A stretch of DNA of 64,000 nucleotides from Spirometra erinaceieuropaei. Taxonomy: Eukaryota; Platyhelminthes; Cestoda; Diphyllobothriidea; Diphyllobothriidae. This document shows, in pieces, positions 33,011 to 46,269 of this stretch. The position numbers and the translations under genes are program-made. The stretch covers positions 1,316-65,315 of the forward strand of contig CACRXP010000017.1 in the NCBI GenBank assembly GCA_902702965.1. The letters are read 5' to 3'. The notes under the pieces were generated by a model. It saw only the letters and a list, made by a program, of their open reading frames with translations, did not search any database and had not been told where the DNA came from. Every line of letters begins with the position of its first letter. The stretch's first letter is position 1.

Positions 33011-35457
33011 TCGGGTCTTCATCTTCTTTACAACAAGAACCTGGGATTCGCATATTCGCTTCCATCATTTCGATTCTTACTTGATCGTTTTTCCTGACAG
33101 ACTGGATGTACAGACCTCCTTTTTTTCCTGTGTGCACCCCGTTGTGGATTTAGTCTATTGTGATCAAACCAATAGGCCTGCCTTCCATAATTAGGTGGAC
33201 TTATACCAGAAGCCACTGAAAAGTAACGGATGGCGCAATAGTTGACCATCGCATTTGCAAGCTACATCTGCAAGAATGGATCGCAGCAACGGACAAATGA
33301 ACATGACCATTGCCCCATGATCCGTTATCTAGGTCGTCTTCCTTTTCTACCGGCAGGTACAAAGGTGTACTACATTCAATTTGAGCAATTTTTGTAGCCT
33401 GGTCTGTTTTTTAGTTGTAAGCGATTTCTTCGTCAGGCTAAAATGCCCGCATGTTTGTGTTCTAATCAGGAAATTATGAACGGGGACAGCTGGCATTGGC
33501 GAACGCAAGTCTTTTTTCAGTACCAGGGTGGTTGCAGAAGGGCGATCGCTGCCCACCGATGTTGTTTGCTCCTAAAGTGCACATTATACCTGATCAAAGT
33601 AGGTTTTTATCCCGCTTCCTACTTACCAGTTACATTTGCAGTATTAAGCATTTAAAAGCCCGAGATTAATCACATATGATCACACAACTTACAAATGCTA
33701 TGTAGGTTTTTTACATGCATGCGTCTGCGTACATGTACTGGTTAGTTCGCCGACATACATTAAACAATGTTAATTGTGATATTGTTGCAAATGTGTCTTG
33801 TTTTGTATAATAAAAATAAAATTAAATGAATCAGTACGGCGCCGCCTGATAGCTAAAACCTATAGGACATCAATTCGTTTGAGCAACCGTTTTCTGCTTG
33901 ATTAGACACCGCGTGAAGAGCAGCCCAACTTTTCGTTATGCTGATTCAAACAACACGGCATCCCATAAGTCGCGCAGCAAGGACGGTGATTCCCATTTTA
34001 TAGATTTTCACTGCATGCATGCACGATTTCTGCTTTTCTCATTGCTGTTTTATGGCAAATACTTTGAACATGAAATTGTTTATTTGCGGTATGAAAAACT
34101 CGGTCCGTTAGTTTTAAATTAGGAAGCAAATATAAACAAACACATGCGACGTTGTTTAAAAAATTACTTACACAGAATATTTGTGATGCCACTGCCTGCA
34201 TACAACAACATCAAAACCATCGACGTCAAGACGACGTATTTACCCGACATGCTTTTTAAGCAGAATGCTAGTGAAAGAAACCGTAATTTATATACATTTA
34301 ACTAAGCAATTGGTCCCATTCTGCATAAACTCACGTGTTGCCAGAGGGTACGGCTAGGCGTAGATTATTATGGATGCAGACAGACACCACATGCTTCGGC
34401 AATCATTGAAAGCCGTGAATTGATGTCCATTTGCAAATATTTTTTCGTAGATAATTTGGTCTATGCTGAATATTGAGCGCTTAAGAATGCAGAGTAATTT
34501 AAATTGTTCACGAGTTAAATAATTATGAATGGTTCATCTTCCAATCATAAAATCTTTAAAGTGTATTTACGATAGGACGGATTTTGAAAAGGTATTTTGC
34601 GTATATTACCGTTTGTACCATCAAAACACGTAAAAAACAAACGATATATGGGTTGCTAGCAGGTCCTCCTACTTTGTCATTTTCACCGTTTAAATTTTAT
34701 AACTTGCAACTGCATAAGAAGAACGTCAGCACATATTTGTTCCCATTTCCATTTCCCAATCGCAGTTTCATTCAAGACACTTTCCGTTGCCCTTATGAAA
34801 ATGTACGTCTTTATTGATTGCAATTTTACATCGAGTTAAATGTTTAAATGACTGGATTGATTTCCGTTTTTCTACTCATCAATTGTTCAGAAAGCCCCAA
34901 AGAAAAATGCCGGTTGCTGTCTAGTAGAGCTGACGTTGAGGTTGGTTTTTTGTCTGACTTTCGAGAATCAAAAATAGGTCGTAGAAGTCTAGTCAAAAAA
35001 GAGTCCTCTTAAGAATACTGCTGATTTTTTTGCTGATTTACCAATATACTACTGAGGAATATTGCAGACTAGAAATTCTGGAAGCCGTATATGTGACCTC
35101 GCGGACACGGGCGAAGATGGAGAAGAATCACAGCTCAGACTGCAACGGCTTTAATCCATGGACGGCTACTCTTCACATCGCAGCATATAGCAAACCTATC
35201 TGAAATTTGTATTTACTGACCAATTCCTTCCTCTATTCAGGTCAATTTGAGTGCGGACCAAACGGGTCATAACTAAAAATATTTGCAGCCTTGCACATCA
35301 TTTTTTAAAGCTTCATATGCTAGAGACCAAGGTTGTGAGACTTGGTGTGCAATCATCAAGTGCGTACAGGACCAGAGGAGTGAATTTGAATTACAGTTAA
35401 GTGTGTTGATGTAAAAATAATTCGAAGAAAAATGAGTCCTTTGGGAAATTGAACAAA
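33011..35457. other. No gene supported
   Basis: Short frames only. The minus-strand sequence at 33410-33440 (CCTGACGAAG...) resembles the terminal motif of PLEs very weakly. No splice-bounded family exon was found. Confidence 0.4.
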
Positions 35458-35515
35458 CGTTTTTTCGTAAATTTTCTACGCTGGTTTCCCTGTTCGTCGT
35501 CAGACATTAAGCAAT
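35458..35515 (-). repeat. Relic of a PLE-type terminus
   Basis: Minus strand reads GTCTGACGACGAACAGGG, AACCAGCGTAG and AAAATTTACG. The same sequence, with changes, is found at the end of the PLE near 56160-56222 (GTCGTCAACACGGGGAACC and GAAAATTTAC). It contains a CTGACGA box. No coding part remains. Confidence 0.45.
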
Positions 35516-35807
35516 TGTGGCAAATAGTTAAAGTTTAAACATTTCCGGAGGATACATATTTCATTCTCAGTACTGAGGATGGCCTGATGCTGTAAGCTGA
35601 CGTTTCGATAGGCTTTGACCTTCTCTACTTTCCTCTGCTATATATGTACAGGGCGTTCAAATCCATACGCCGATTGATGCATAAATCCTCGGAGAGAACG
35701 CAACATTCGTTCCTGTCCGTATATGGAAGGTCGAGAATTTCTAAATGTCATTCACTTCGAAGATATCTGCATCCATCGGTGCATAGATTTAAAAGCCACG
35801 CAAATAA

Positions 35808-35810
<3 letters not shown>

Positions 35811-35843
<33 letters not shown>
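35811..35843. repeat. (TA)n microsatellite
   Basis: About 16 uninterrupted TA units. Simple repeat. Confidence 0.95.
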
Positions 35844-35846
<3 letters not shown>

Positions 35847-36879
35847 GACCTTTCAGAAATGCAACAGTTGTGTCCTAAGCTTTAAAAAGCGGGCTTAGGC
35901 ATTGAGAAAGACATATGTTTGTTCGTTGTAGGTGTGGATATGTTTACTTTTACAGGGTACAGTTATCGGTTGACAATAAAGTCCGCGGTATTCGGCTCTG
36001 TTCGCATCTCATCCGTAGAAACTGCCACTGTAGTATGAGGCGGGAAAAAGAAAGAAGCAGGTACATTGACAGAAAGTCAATTGCAATGCCTCCACCGATT
36101 AATATTCAGTTGCATAAAAGGATTATATGTACATTTGTTTTTAAATTACAATCATGGCTAGAAAACCGGACAGAACACCATGCTCCACGAAGGCCAACAG
36201 CCTAATGGAGAAGTCCTCTAGAAATTAGAAATTTTATTGAAATTGAGGAAATAGGGGCATTTCCTGAAGAAGTGCCGGGAGCCGATATCCGAGCGGAGCA
36301 CATTGGTCTGCAGTGAGATGCTGTAGAAAGATGCAAGTCCTAAGATGATTATCTTAAAACAACAGCGTTTCTGAAGTGTAAAATTTCGCGTCTAATTTTA
36401 GTCAGAAAAAATAAAAGCGCTCCAGAGAGCCACGACTCGTATCGAAAAAAGGTAGATGTCACCAGCAACATGCATTACTCGGTTTTGTTTCAGGGAAAAT
36501 TACTGATTAAAATTCCATAAAACTGTTCGCTCGGCAAATTTTTTTTCCAGTTTATTGAGGGAAATGTAGGTCTTCACCTTCAAACTCCCTATCTCTTTAC
36601 AAGCAACCGCAAAACCTCAAAAACTCGAAAAGGTATCATAAAGGAAAAGCGTCAGGTCTGTACAGACAAGCAAACTGTCTCGAATTTTAGTGGTACGAGC
36701 AGTAGTAGAGCGGTCGTTTCTAGTGCAGCGAAATAAATAATATATCCAGTGACAAAATTTGCATAGGTGCATGTCAATAAGCGTAGGCGATGGGTTGGGA
36801 CAATAAGAAATTCAATGTAATATGTTACTGAAATATAACAAGTAGTATTATAACAACGGAATTTGTCGAGGTTACAGAG
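35844..36879. other. No gene supported
   Basis: Frame at 35915-36205 (plus) has no recognisable feature. The final part may include LINE 3' untranslated sequence. Confidence 0.4.
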
Positions 36880-36891
36880 GTGGGTGTTAAT

Positions 36892-39690
36892 TTAGTGAAC
36901 ACTGCTATACAAATCCAGCTTCCTCTTAAAGACCTCGACGGAAGTAGACATAACCACATCAAGGCAGGGCATTCCAGGCTTCTACCACTCTGTTGGAGAA
37001 GAAGAACTTTCGTGTGTCCAGTCTGGCCCCTGTCACACGTAGTTTGAACGGATGGCCTCGTAGATTTGTGGTGGTTGCTAACTCGAAGAAGTCACCCGGT
37101 ACGAGGCTGCAGTCCTGACCGCGTATGATACGGAAGGCTTGTATCAGGTCATCCCGTAACTGCCTGTAATTCAAGGGAAAGAGATCAAGGTTAGCTAACC
37201 GGTTGCAAATGGTAGTGAACCCTGTCCTGCCACAAGTTTCGTTGCACGCCTTTGAACCCTTTCAGGGATGCTGAGGTCCTTCGCGGTCCAGGGTCTGCAA
37301 GCTTGGATAGCAAATTCTAGTTGCGGACGCACAAACGTTCGGAAGACTTTAGCGAAGCAGTCTTCATCAACGTCGGAGAAAGCCCGCTTGACAAAGTAGA
37401 GGACTGACATTGCAGACTTCGTGTAGTGCAGAGAGGGTTTGAGCGAGGTCGTAATCCACACTACCAAGTCCTTCTGCGAGTCCACTTCTGGCAGTGGTAT
37501 ACCATTTAGGGAGTAGGCCATATGGTTCGGAGAGCGAGCTCTGCCGACTCGTAGAATATTGCACTTTTTCTCCTTGAACGGCAGAAGCCAGGTCTTTGAC
37601 CACTGGTGGAGTCGGTTTAGGTTCGCCTGCAAATGCTCCTCGTCATCTGCAGTTCGAATGACGCTCCAGATTTTAATGTTATCCGCAAACATGGTGACAC
37701 CACAATCCAGTCCACTCACGCAATCGTTGACGTAAATGATGAACAAAGTAGGACCAAGAACTGAGCATTGGGGAACACCGCTTTCAACGGCAACCTCCAT
37801 AGACTGCTTGACACCGACATGGACAGTTTGACAATGGTCTAATAGGAAGCTTTGAATCCATTTTAAGAGGTTACCCCTAAAGCCTGTTCGGCTCAGTTTG
37901 TGCAGTAGTCGCTTATGTGGGACACCGTCAAATACCTTTTTAAAGTCGATATAAACTACATGCAGCGCATTGCCTTCATCAACTGACCGAGTCCAACTTT
38001 CCAAACAGTTGAGCAAGACCTGCCACTACGAAACCCATGCTGCGCATCAGATAATAAATTATGCTGCTTTAGGAAGCGCATCAGCTCTCGCTAGATGATT
38101 TTCTCCATGAGTTTGTAGCAGATGGAGGTGAGGTTAATTGGCCTGTAATTGTTTGCAGAGGCCTTGCTGCCTCTTTTATGCAGTGGTGTGATCCGCGCAG
38201 ATTTCCAGTCGGCGGGCAAGCATCCGGCTTCGAAGGAGGCTTGAAAAAGCATGGACAATGGTTTGGCTAGTTCGGCAGCGAGCGCCTTCACTAACTTAGG
38301 CGGTATGCAGTCTGGACCTGGTGATTTCGACTCATTTAGCGTCATTAGCTCTTTGCGAACCGTCGCTTCATCAAAAGATACAGACTCAATTTTGGACCAT
38401 CATCGAAGTCGTAGTCGGGAGAAGTAAATGCGCTTTCACTAGTAAAGCTGGATTTAAAAAAATGTGGAAAGTGCTCAGCTTCTTCTCCATCTTTACTAAT
38501 CTCTACGCCTCCGCTTGCCTTCAGAAGGGGGATTGGATCTCTATTTCGTGCGCTGCTTCTTATGTAGCTGTAGAATAATTTTGGATTTTCCATAGCACTA
38601 TTTAATAGTTCTTTTTCACAATTTTGTCGTTTCCTAAGGATAAGTCGCTTGACTTAGTTCCTCTGTGTTTTGTATGCGTTTATGGATACAGGAGTCCCAT
38701 CAGTAAGATATTTCTGCCACAATCTCCGTTTTTAATTTATTTACTTTTTTAACGCCTGGGTGAGCCACCGGGGTCGATTGTTTAACCCCTTCCGTGAAAG
38801 CGGGCAGTGGTTTGTCAGGAGAACATGCAATAAATCGCTGACTCATTTCTAATCCTCCGATATATTTCCGAAAAACGCTGATTCCCAGTCCGTATTGTTG
38901 ACTTCGGCCTTCATTTGATCGAGGTCCCCATGCCAAATATTTCTTTTAATTTTGTTGGGCTGTTCAAGCACGGAAAAGATTGAATAGTCCCATTGAAGTA
39001 CAACGTGATCGCTTCGACCTAAGGGAGGCAGACATTGTACCTCATCTATGCTGTCCAATCGATTTCGTGAGCACCAGGTCCAAACAGTTTGACTGCTGCC
39101 CCTCACAGACCCTCGTGGGAAATAGGAAGTGCTGTGTGAGAAATAACCTGAGTGCCATGTCCAAGAAGCGTCGGCCGAAAGCTAGTTCTGGGCCGCGCGC
39201 TTATAGTGAACTCTAGTCAATGAGCGGTGCATTAAGGTCGCCCATGATCAGGACGTCAGCCCGGAGAGCAAATCGTCCTAGCTCCTCTAACAGACAAACA
39301 TCAGCCTCGGGGTCACTCCTCGGTGGACGACAGACGGTCAGAACTTCAAGGCTATGTGATACTGGTACCCTTATAGTGAGTCAGATAGTCTCGGTGCTGC
39401 ATGCAAACTGTTCTGTTTTTTCTGACACAAGCAGGCCGTGTTTTGCGTACGTGACGACTCCTCCTCCTGACGCTCTCTTCTGTCTCTCCGAAACAACTGA
39501 AATCCTGGTAGCATTAATTCGCGGTCATCCATGTTTTAAGACAGCCAGGTTTCTGTCAAAGAGACAACGTCAGGGGAACGGTCACAGATGTGGATCTTTA
39601 GTTCGTCTAACTTAGGCAATATACTCTGCACGTTGGTGTAAAAAATGTTAGTTTCAGAGTATTGGGGCGTTTTATTATGGTGCCGCTTGA
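36892..39690 (-). pseudogene. LINE ORF2: endonuclease and reverse transcriptase (broken)
   Basis: Endonuclease: Y-T-N-V-Q-S-I-L-P-K-L-D-E-L, D-V-V-S-L-T-E-T-W-L, then L-P-P-L-G-R-S-D-H-V-V-L at 38990-39030. Reverse transcriptase: S-P-G-P-D-C-I-P-P near 38310, L-H-K-R-G-S-K and N-Y-R-P-I-N-L near 38150, G-V-P-Q-C-S-V-L-G-P at 37770, and the catalytic box F-A-D-N near 37690 where family members have (Y/F)-A-D-D. Breaks are a stop at about 38091, a frameshift near 38016-38040, a further frameshift near 37200-37215, and several in the endonuclease. The Asp-to-Asn change would itself inactivate polymerisation. Confidence 0.88.
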
Positions 39691-40891
39691 GATCCCATTT
39701 AAGAAAGCTATTGTTCCCTCATCCGGATCGGTTCGGTCCAACGGAATAGAGGAGGGCGCTGCACTATCTGGTCATTGTAGATCACGAGATCCGTCTCGCC
39801 ATTCTGCAACCTTGTTCTCAGTTCCAGAACTAATTGTCGAAGCTTTATTCTATCTGACGGTGTGTAGTCCGGCCGAAAAAACGCCGCAGTTGGTGTCTTT
39901 GATTCAGAATCGTCGTGAGAGAATAAGTCCTACTTGTTTTTGGTTGGCTAATATAATCTTGAGTGGTCGGGGACGTGAATGCTCTGAAATGTCGATTGAT
40001 CGCTTTCCAAGCCTTAAGGCCTTGAGAACCGAAACTTCCTCATTGGGACGCAGAAGTTCGTTGAGTAGGCATTGGAAGAGTTGCAGGTCTGCCGAGACCC
40101 ACACTTTGGAGGCACTAGCTGTGGATTCGGGAAGTCCCTGAATAATCAGACATTGTCCTCTGACCGGCTACACTCTCGAGGACACAGTGGTTTCGTGCTC
40201 CGACATAGGCAATATGTGGTTGCCATGATCTGACAAGGATATAAGCTGTAGTCGATTAAGATCCTCATTCGTCTCTGTTTTGGTTGCATTTTCATCAAAG
40301 TCGGAAGTTTTTTTGCGATAGGTTAAGGGTTTTAGGACCCATGTCGTTTCCCGTGATGGGCGACACGGACGCCGACGTCCCTGGTTCCGGTTCTTCGGAG
40401 GCATTCCTCCGAATCTGCTGTTCATGTCCTTCGACCGTTTTGCTGCACGATTTCTTTTTTTCCTCTGGTTTTTTATCGTTGCTTCGCTGGTTGTTGTCGT
40501 CCTGTATTTTATGTGTTTGTGCTGGGTGTGCCGTGACAGCTGCAGAAGGTGTTGATGGCGTATTTTTTGTGCGACGTCTTTTGGCCCTACTTCTAGTTAT
40601 TCGTCCAACAGGTACATTCGCATCGTCAAGTGTGTCTAGTTTACATTGTAGAAGAGTTTTCATCTTTTCCATCTCTTCCTCAAGGCAGTTGATTTTGCCG
40701 GCCAATATCTCGCATCCACTGCAAAATCGATCGGTATGCGGCACGCATTTACTATCAAGTAAATTTTGCGACATCGCCCGTCGTCGTGCTGCGGTGGCCG
40801 AAGGATTAGCGTCCGCGACTGAAATGTCGATGGTCGGTGGTTCGACTCCGTCATGCAGCGCATTATTTTGGGTGGCTGCGCAAATCGTCAT
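39691..40891 (-). pseudogene. LINE ORF1 (RNA-binding, broken)
   Basis: Starts at an ATG (40889-40891). The N-terminal third holds a Cys-x-x-Cys-like pair, a short coiled-coil region (L-E-E-E-M-E-K-M-K) and basic, low-complexity sequence. After a frameshift in a run of A on the minus strand near 40308-40314 and a TAG near 40168, the frame continues with L-I-I-Q-G-L-P-E-S, S-V-L-K-A-L-R-L-G and R-P-R-P-L-K-I-I-L, the RNA-recognition-type core of CR1-group ORF1 proteins. The plus-strand frames at 40284-40898 and 39662-40141 are shadows. Confidence 0.8.
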
Positions 40892-40895
40892 TATG

Positions 40896-43109
40896 TAGTG
40901 GACTTATGAAAAACGGACAAATCTGCAGGAATAAGAAGCTATTTACTAAGGCACAACTGTGGGCAGTGACTATGCCTATGCTGGATACGCCGAAAATTTC
41001 CAGGGAACGCTTTTTTCAGGTAAATCTATGGTAAAGTGAGACAACTCGAGTTGTCCGAATTTATGCAGCACAGCAAGCAGTGTAGAAATATCCACTCAGC
41101 CTTTTCGAAGATGTTGCTCCTAACTTCTGTGAGCAATTGGAGACGGTGTATTGGATGGGTAGGCCCTGTAGACAAGCCGAGATTTCCGACAGAAAGACCG
41201 TTTCTGCTGAAGTTTGTCCTGATCGAACGATATGAGTATCGATGGAGATAGCTGGAGAATCGTTGTCAGAAAGGCGTTTTATAATCCACTTTTTGGTGAA
41301 CGACAGTCGTTTTAAGTGAAGCGACTCGATTGAAAAACTTCCGTCTTGCGACTCAAAATTCAAACCGTGCGGAACGGGTGTCAGGAGGGTTAAGGGAAGG
41401 TAATATTAGGAGCAAATAGGCCGTCGTGCAGCTCCCATCGAAGACTTCCGTGCGATTTACACGGTCACACGTAACTACCCTAAGCCAGTGGGCAGCGCTT
41501 ACTGGCAACAGCTGAAGTGGCTGATACCAGGCTACAGAGGCCAGTCCCGTGCGGGGGCAAGAACCGCCTGCACGCTCCTGGCCCCCCCCCGTACCTAAAG
41601 GTCGACTACCGGTATGCAAGTTTCCACGCTCCGTTACACCTCCTCATGCGATACAGCCCTACGAAATTCTCACTGATACTTACTGTCTACGCCTACCTGT
41701 CTCTTCATGCGCTCCGCTTGTATGAAAAGAAGAAATGTAATCGACTTTGCTTATCGATCTCACAGTTTACGTTGTCCTCCGTTCCCACAGAAGTGTAATG
41801 GTCCGATGAGGATTTACCAAAGGCACTCGCATTTACGCAAATGGTTTTCTGAACTACTTTATGCAAATTCTGGTAACTCCAATCATTTTGGGTAAAAAAC
41901 ACATTTCAGAATATCTGTCGAAATTTCATGAGATGACACAGCTAATGCATATTACGCCCAAAAACACATTAGGCAAGTCAAGCAGCCTTGTTTTCAAACG
42001 TTTCCAATAAGTGGTGTTTGCGCTGTTAATGCTCATTTTTTATACTCCTTTGGGCTTTTTGTTCCCAACATTCATCTTTTGCATGCAAGTTAGGTTTGAT
42101 TCATTAGACCGAAGGACTTTAAGTAATTTTATGTCGTCCTCGTATGAATATACATCAAAATGCAGACGCATTCTTTAAAAAAACTATTTCCAGCACCTTA
42201 AATAAGCCTAGACCTGGTGAGCAGTGAGTGGAGGCAAATTTTCCATTTTCATGAAACATTTATTTGCCGATCTTGTTCGCAAAATTAAATTAAGCATTTT
42301 TCTAAAAATGCCTAGTGTTGCCCTTAGGTTGTGAGTTTTGTGCGTGTTTCGACTGTTAACGTTGCCACCGTCGATATCTGAAAGCAAAATTACTTCTTTG
42401 AATTATGCATCACTAAATATACCGCGTTTAAAAATACCAGGTAAAATGCATGAAATGTCGGGCAGTTCAAAGGAGTGATAACATTCAGTGTATGGGTGTA
42501 GACACTAATATGTATTGGAGGCAGGTTTTAAATCACGAGCAGTTTGCTTATCGTTTTGCTACATTCCTGTACTTCTGGAGTTTGCTGCCTTCCGACGATT
42601 ACATAAAGCTTGGACGTGCATCTACTAGCTGGATTAGCCTTGTTTAACACGATTGTTTCAGTTTTTATTGAATATTAAAATCACCACGCCGTTTCCATAT
42701 ACCACAGCCGAAAACGTTTTATCTATTACTTAAACTGAACAGAAGTCTGCTCTTAGGCATGATGGAAATGGACTATCTAGAAAATGAAATCAATTCGCGC
42801 ACATGGACGAAGATGATTGTACAACCATTATTCTAAAGAGCGGAGGCACTTTTACAAAAACACTGAAAGATTTTTATATAGCAAATACATTGCTGAGAAA
42901 GAATACGCTACATAGATGAATTATGGACTTGTTAATGTACGAACTTTTTAGGAAATTGCTTCCATTTTAATTTCTCAGTCTAAGTCTTTACTCATGAGCG
43001 TCTTCGTAAGTCAAGATAGAAAGTTCTCTTAGGATGTGTCCTTCAACAAATGGATGTGCTTCTTTGGGCACATAAAGCAAAGTTCCTTATTCATCTACGT
43101 TTGAATATA
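40896..43109. other. No gene supported; minor repeats
   Basis: A minus-strand frame at 41061-41363 lies upstream of the LINE ORF1 and could be LINE 5' sequence. A less AT-rich stretch follows with a run of nine or more C at 41581-41589. The sequence around 41905-41930 (GAAATTTCATGAGATGACAC) is a relic of a snap-back element terminus. The frame at 42450-42647 is discussed under rejected items. Confidence 0.4.
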
Positions 43110-44090
43110 CAGGAAGTGACCGGTCGCATGAAATGTTGGCTGAAATTCTAGAATGCGTTCTCGATTAGGAAGGATTATTTATCTGCAGATGTAATACTCT
43201 TTTTTTCGGTAAAATTATATAACATTTCAGACTAGAGAGGATGTCAGCTTCCGAATAGACTGCTTTTTAAACTCCTGTAGAAAACGCACTCGGTAGAAAT
43301 GACTACTTATGTAACATGCATTTTTCCTATTGATTTTAATGTTCGTGCAAGTTTAAATATAGTACATAGAAACCACCAAAATACCTATGCTTTATTTTAG
43401 TCTTTTGATAGAAAATCGTTTTGTCTTTATAATTAATACACTGAGAAGGATTATAAACATGCTTTTAAAGCGTTTATTATCATCGGTTTATTTAAAACTG
43501 CACAATATCCATAACATCTCACCTGTCCGTTTACCAATGCTCCTCATAAAATGTACAGTATAGTCCGCATCCATTGCAATATTTAATAAACCCTATATAA
43601 TATATTTTTCAAAGCTAAAAGAAATCTGTGATTTCCTTTACGCGGAACGCATGCACCTTGTAGACTGAAATCACAAAGCGTCAATGCAACAACCGATCAG
43701 GCTCCAAATTATTTGGCAATCAAAAAACGTTTTTAAAAATTAACGAGAATTGTTTTCGAGTATGGAATATATAGACGACACGATTTTCTATCAAAAGACT
43801 GAAAGAGAGTCTATTTGTGTTAGTGTTTTCAACAAAATTTATTTAAATTTGCTAGACAATCGAAAAACAATTGGAAAAATGCCCGCCAAAAAATTGTCAT
43901 GGTCACCAAATAAGGTTTCTCTTTGAGACTGAAAGGCAGTGTATTCAAAGTCTGATATCCGGCCTGGTCCGAAATATTATTGAATTTTACTCAAGGTAAT
44001 CGGTTTTACAACTGCAACTTAGAAACCCTTCCAAATCGAGAACAAATTTCAGAATTTCTGGGAACATTTCATGAGATCGATCACGTACTG
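43110..44090. mobile_element. Complete snap-back TA-flanked element (981 bp)
   Basis: Begins CAGGAAGTGACCGG after TA and ends GATCACGTACTG before TA. Just inside both ends are the family's GCATGAAATGTT and AACATTTCATGAG blocks in inverted orientation. Termini are more diverged than in 19499-20484, but size, TA flanks and inverted arms agree. Confidence 0.75.
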
Positions 44091-45779
44091 TATAATTAAA
44101 AATGGTAGAATGACTCTCACCGATCGTTTCAACAGAACGAACACGTCTGGTTTTGTATTGCAGGCTCTCTCTCTAGCACAACCAAGAGCCGCACAATGGA
44201 GCATGATATCAGCATAATGGTAGTGCCCACAAAGAGAAGGGGGACTGAAGTGGCCATTTATGTCTTTTTAGCTGTTGTCAGCAAGTCCTATTAACCCTAA
44301 AGTTTGGACAACCTGGGGCGCAATCCTCACATTTGTTTAAAAGTATTTTTCTTCTCCCTTCCAGCTCATAAGCATGTGCCGGTCGCTAAACCACACAGCA
44401 TCCACCACCCTTTTAGACGGTCATCTTATTTTGCCGATATATTAATTCCGTGCGCAAAGCCTTGGAAGAATCCATAAAACGGCTTGTATTGAAACGCACG
44501 TTCACAAGCGTGTTGCGTGAAAGTAGTGGATGAACTTATAGCGTCACAAAAACCATGGACAATTCCGCTACGGGGCAGAAAGGGAAAGACTCAAATTGAA
44601 GTCATGGGGCCTCGCATGAGTCAATCCGCTAGAGTGATGTAGCGTAAATGTAGACGAGGATTAATCGTGTAGGTGGATTAGTTTCCATTATTTATCTGTG
44701 CCGGTGGTAGCTACGCCATAAGCTCTTAACTGGTACCCAAATCTCCTCTAGGGTCCTTCAAAACTAGCCTCTGTCCAGCGGCCACACCACAGCAACCGCC
44801 TTGACCAGTGGGCTTAACCGTATCAAGTTATCCGCTGTTGTATGTATTCCCACACATGGCTTCTGCTTCCTATCCCATCCCTCTTCCCACCCGCATCTTC
44901 GAAAAGTCTAGTATCCATTCTTTGGCATGGTTTTATTCTGGTGTGTATGTGATTATCTTGCTGCCGCGAATTGAAACGCAGAACCCTCATCAAAGCGGTG
45001 TACAACAACTTGCTGTGTTTCGTCAAACGCCCATTATATTTGCGTGTTTTCATGAGCTGAATATAAACCTAATCTGAATTGCGTACTTGGGCATGCAGTT
45101 TAGGCACAACCATGGAAATTACATTGCGATTTAGTAGGGTCTTGATTTACAGGATATTATATGCATACGGTGCGCGGTGCATAATTTTAGGCCCATAGCA
45201 ATTTTGACATTAAACAAGCCTAACAAATAGGTTTGCAAATTCTTCGTCCCAAATTAGCGGACGTCTGACCTAAATAATCAAACAGCCCTGCCCATCAAAA
45301 AGAAACATGGTATTTAGAGTCGAACAGTTTACGTGGTCCAAACTAAAGCATACAGAAAAACACCTGCAACTATAGTAAAATTGTCTTTTGAAGAAGGCGG
45401 CTCAACGAAGTGATTAACTTGCAAACCCTAATAAACATATTTATGCGAACGCTTAATCCGTTTGGATCTTGCCTCGCAGAACTTAAAACTGTCTAGCGAA
45501 GTCTATTTAAGAGCCTGCTTTTATTGCTCATAGCATGATATAATGTTGTAGGAATTTTGTGTTCACTGCTTAATTAAAAAAAACTTTGCAATATTTTTCC
45601 TTTTAATAACCACTTCTACGCTTCTGCCATCAAAAGTGTTTGGTGGTTGTGAAATACAGAGGCATTGTAAAACCTGGAAATTTTATGCACGTTAAAGCCT
45701 GGGCAGTTGGATGTTAAATACTGAACTACCATCCAAAAAATAATTAGTTGAGGACGATTAGAATGGGTTGACATAAGTT
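44091..45779. other. No gene supported
   Basis: Frames at 44808-45077 (plus) and 44823-45053 (minus) overlap and show no feature. A CT-rich run lies near 44165. Nothing else was recognised. Confidence 0.4.
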
Positions 45780-46250
45780 CATGCTTAAATAAGTAATATG
45801 CATTTTCTCATTGATCGTCCATAAACTTAAAGATTTAGTTTCCTTCCATGGTAAACATGCATGAAAAATAGTGACTATTTTGATCACTCGGTAAGAAATA
45901 ACGTCTTCTTCCAACTTCATACGCGAAGGAGTGGTATAATTCGGTTTTTAAAAACCATTCCGATTTCCAAATAATGTTGAACCCGACCTGTCGTTACACT
46001 TGTATTCAGAGTTCCCAAACTATTAGTCGTATATTTTCTGCGCACGGTATATCATGCATTTTACTAGGGCATAACTAGGAACCCATATGGGACTCATAAC
46101 ACTTAGCAGTGGATTTCAGCCATATCGAAAATCAATGGGAAAAATGCATGTTAATTAAGTATTCATTTTTAGAGAGAATAGTTTTTGTATGCAGAGGAGA
46201 AGTTGTTTCGAAAACCAGCAAGTGTTTCGAGAACTGGAGTATCATGAAGT
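45780..46250 (+). mobile_element. Partial snap-back TA element
   Basis: Follows the inner left arm (GTAATATGCATTTTCTCATTG, CACTCGGTAAGAAATAACGTC, GAAGGAGTGGTATAATTCGG) and then part of the right arm. Both outer ends are missing; a PLE terminus starts just after it. Confidence 0.65.
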
Positions 46251-46269
46251 GGACATTTTTAAAGATGGA

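Larger units (their letters stand above)
36880..40895 (-). mobile_element. CR1-like LINE, almost full length, inactivated
   Basis: Both open reading frames can be followed on the minus strand: ORF1 from 40891 down to about 39700, ORF2 (endonuclease, reverse transcriptase, C-terminal domain) from about 39690 to a TAA at 36892. Frameshifts and stops occur in both. Fragments of relatives lie at 10140-10530 and 10830-11200. The 3' untranslated region and exact ends were not fixed. Confidence 0.88.

Noticed and set aside
39220..40898. Long plus-strand frames opposite the LINE
   Set aside because: They are antisense shadows of LINE ORF1 and the endonuclease region, which carry the recognisable motifs on the minus strand.
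42432..42647. Plus-strand frame with a Trp-Arg-Gln segment and a possible phase 0 acceptor
   Set aside because: Trp stands about 45 residues too early, the terminal cysteine is absent and the tail is too long; similarity is within chance.
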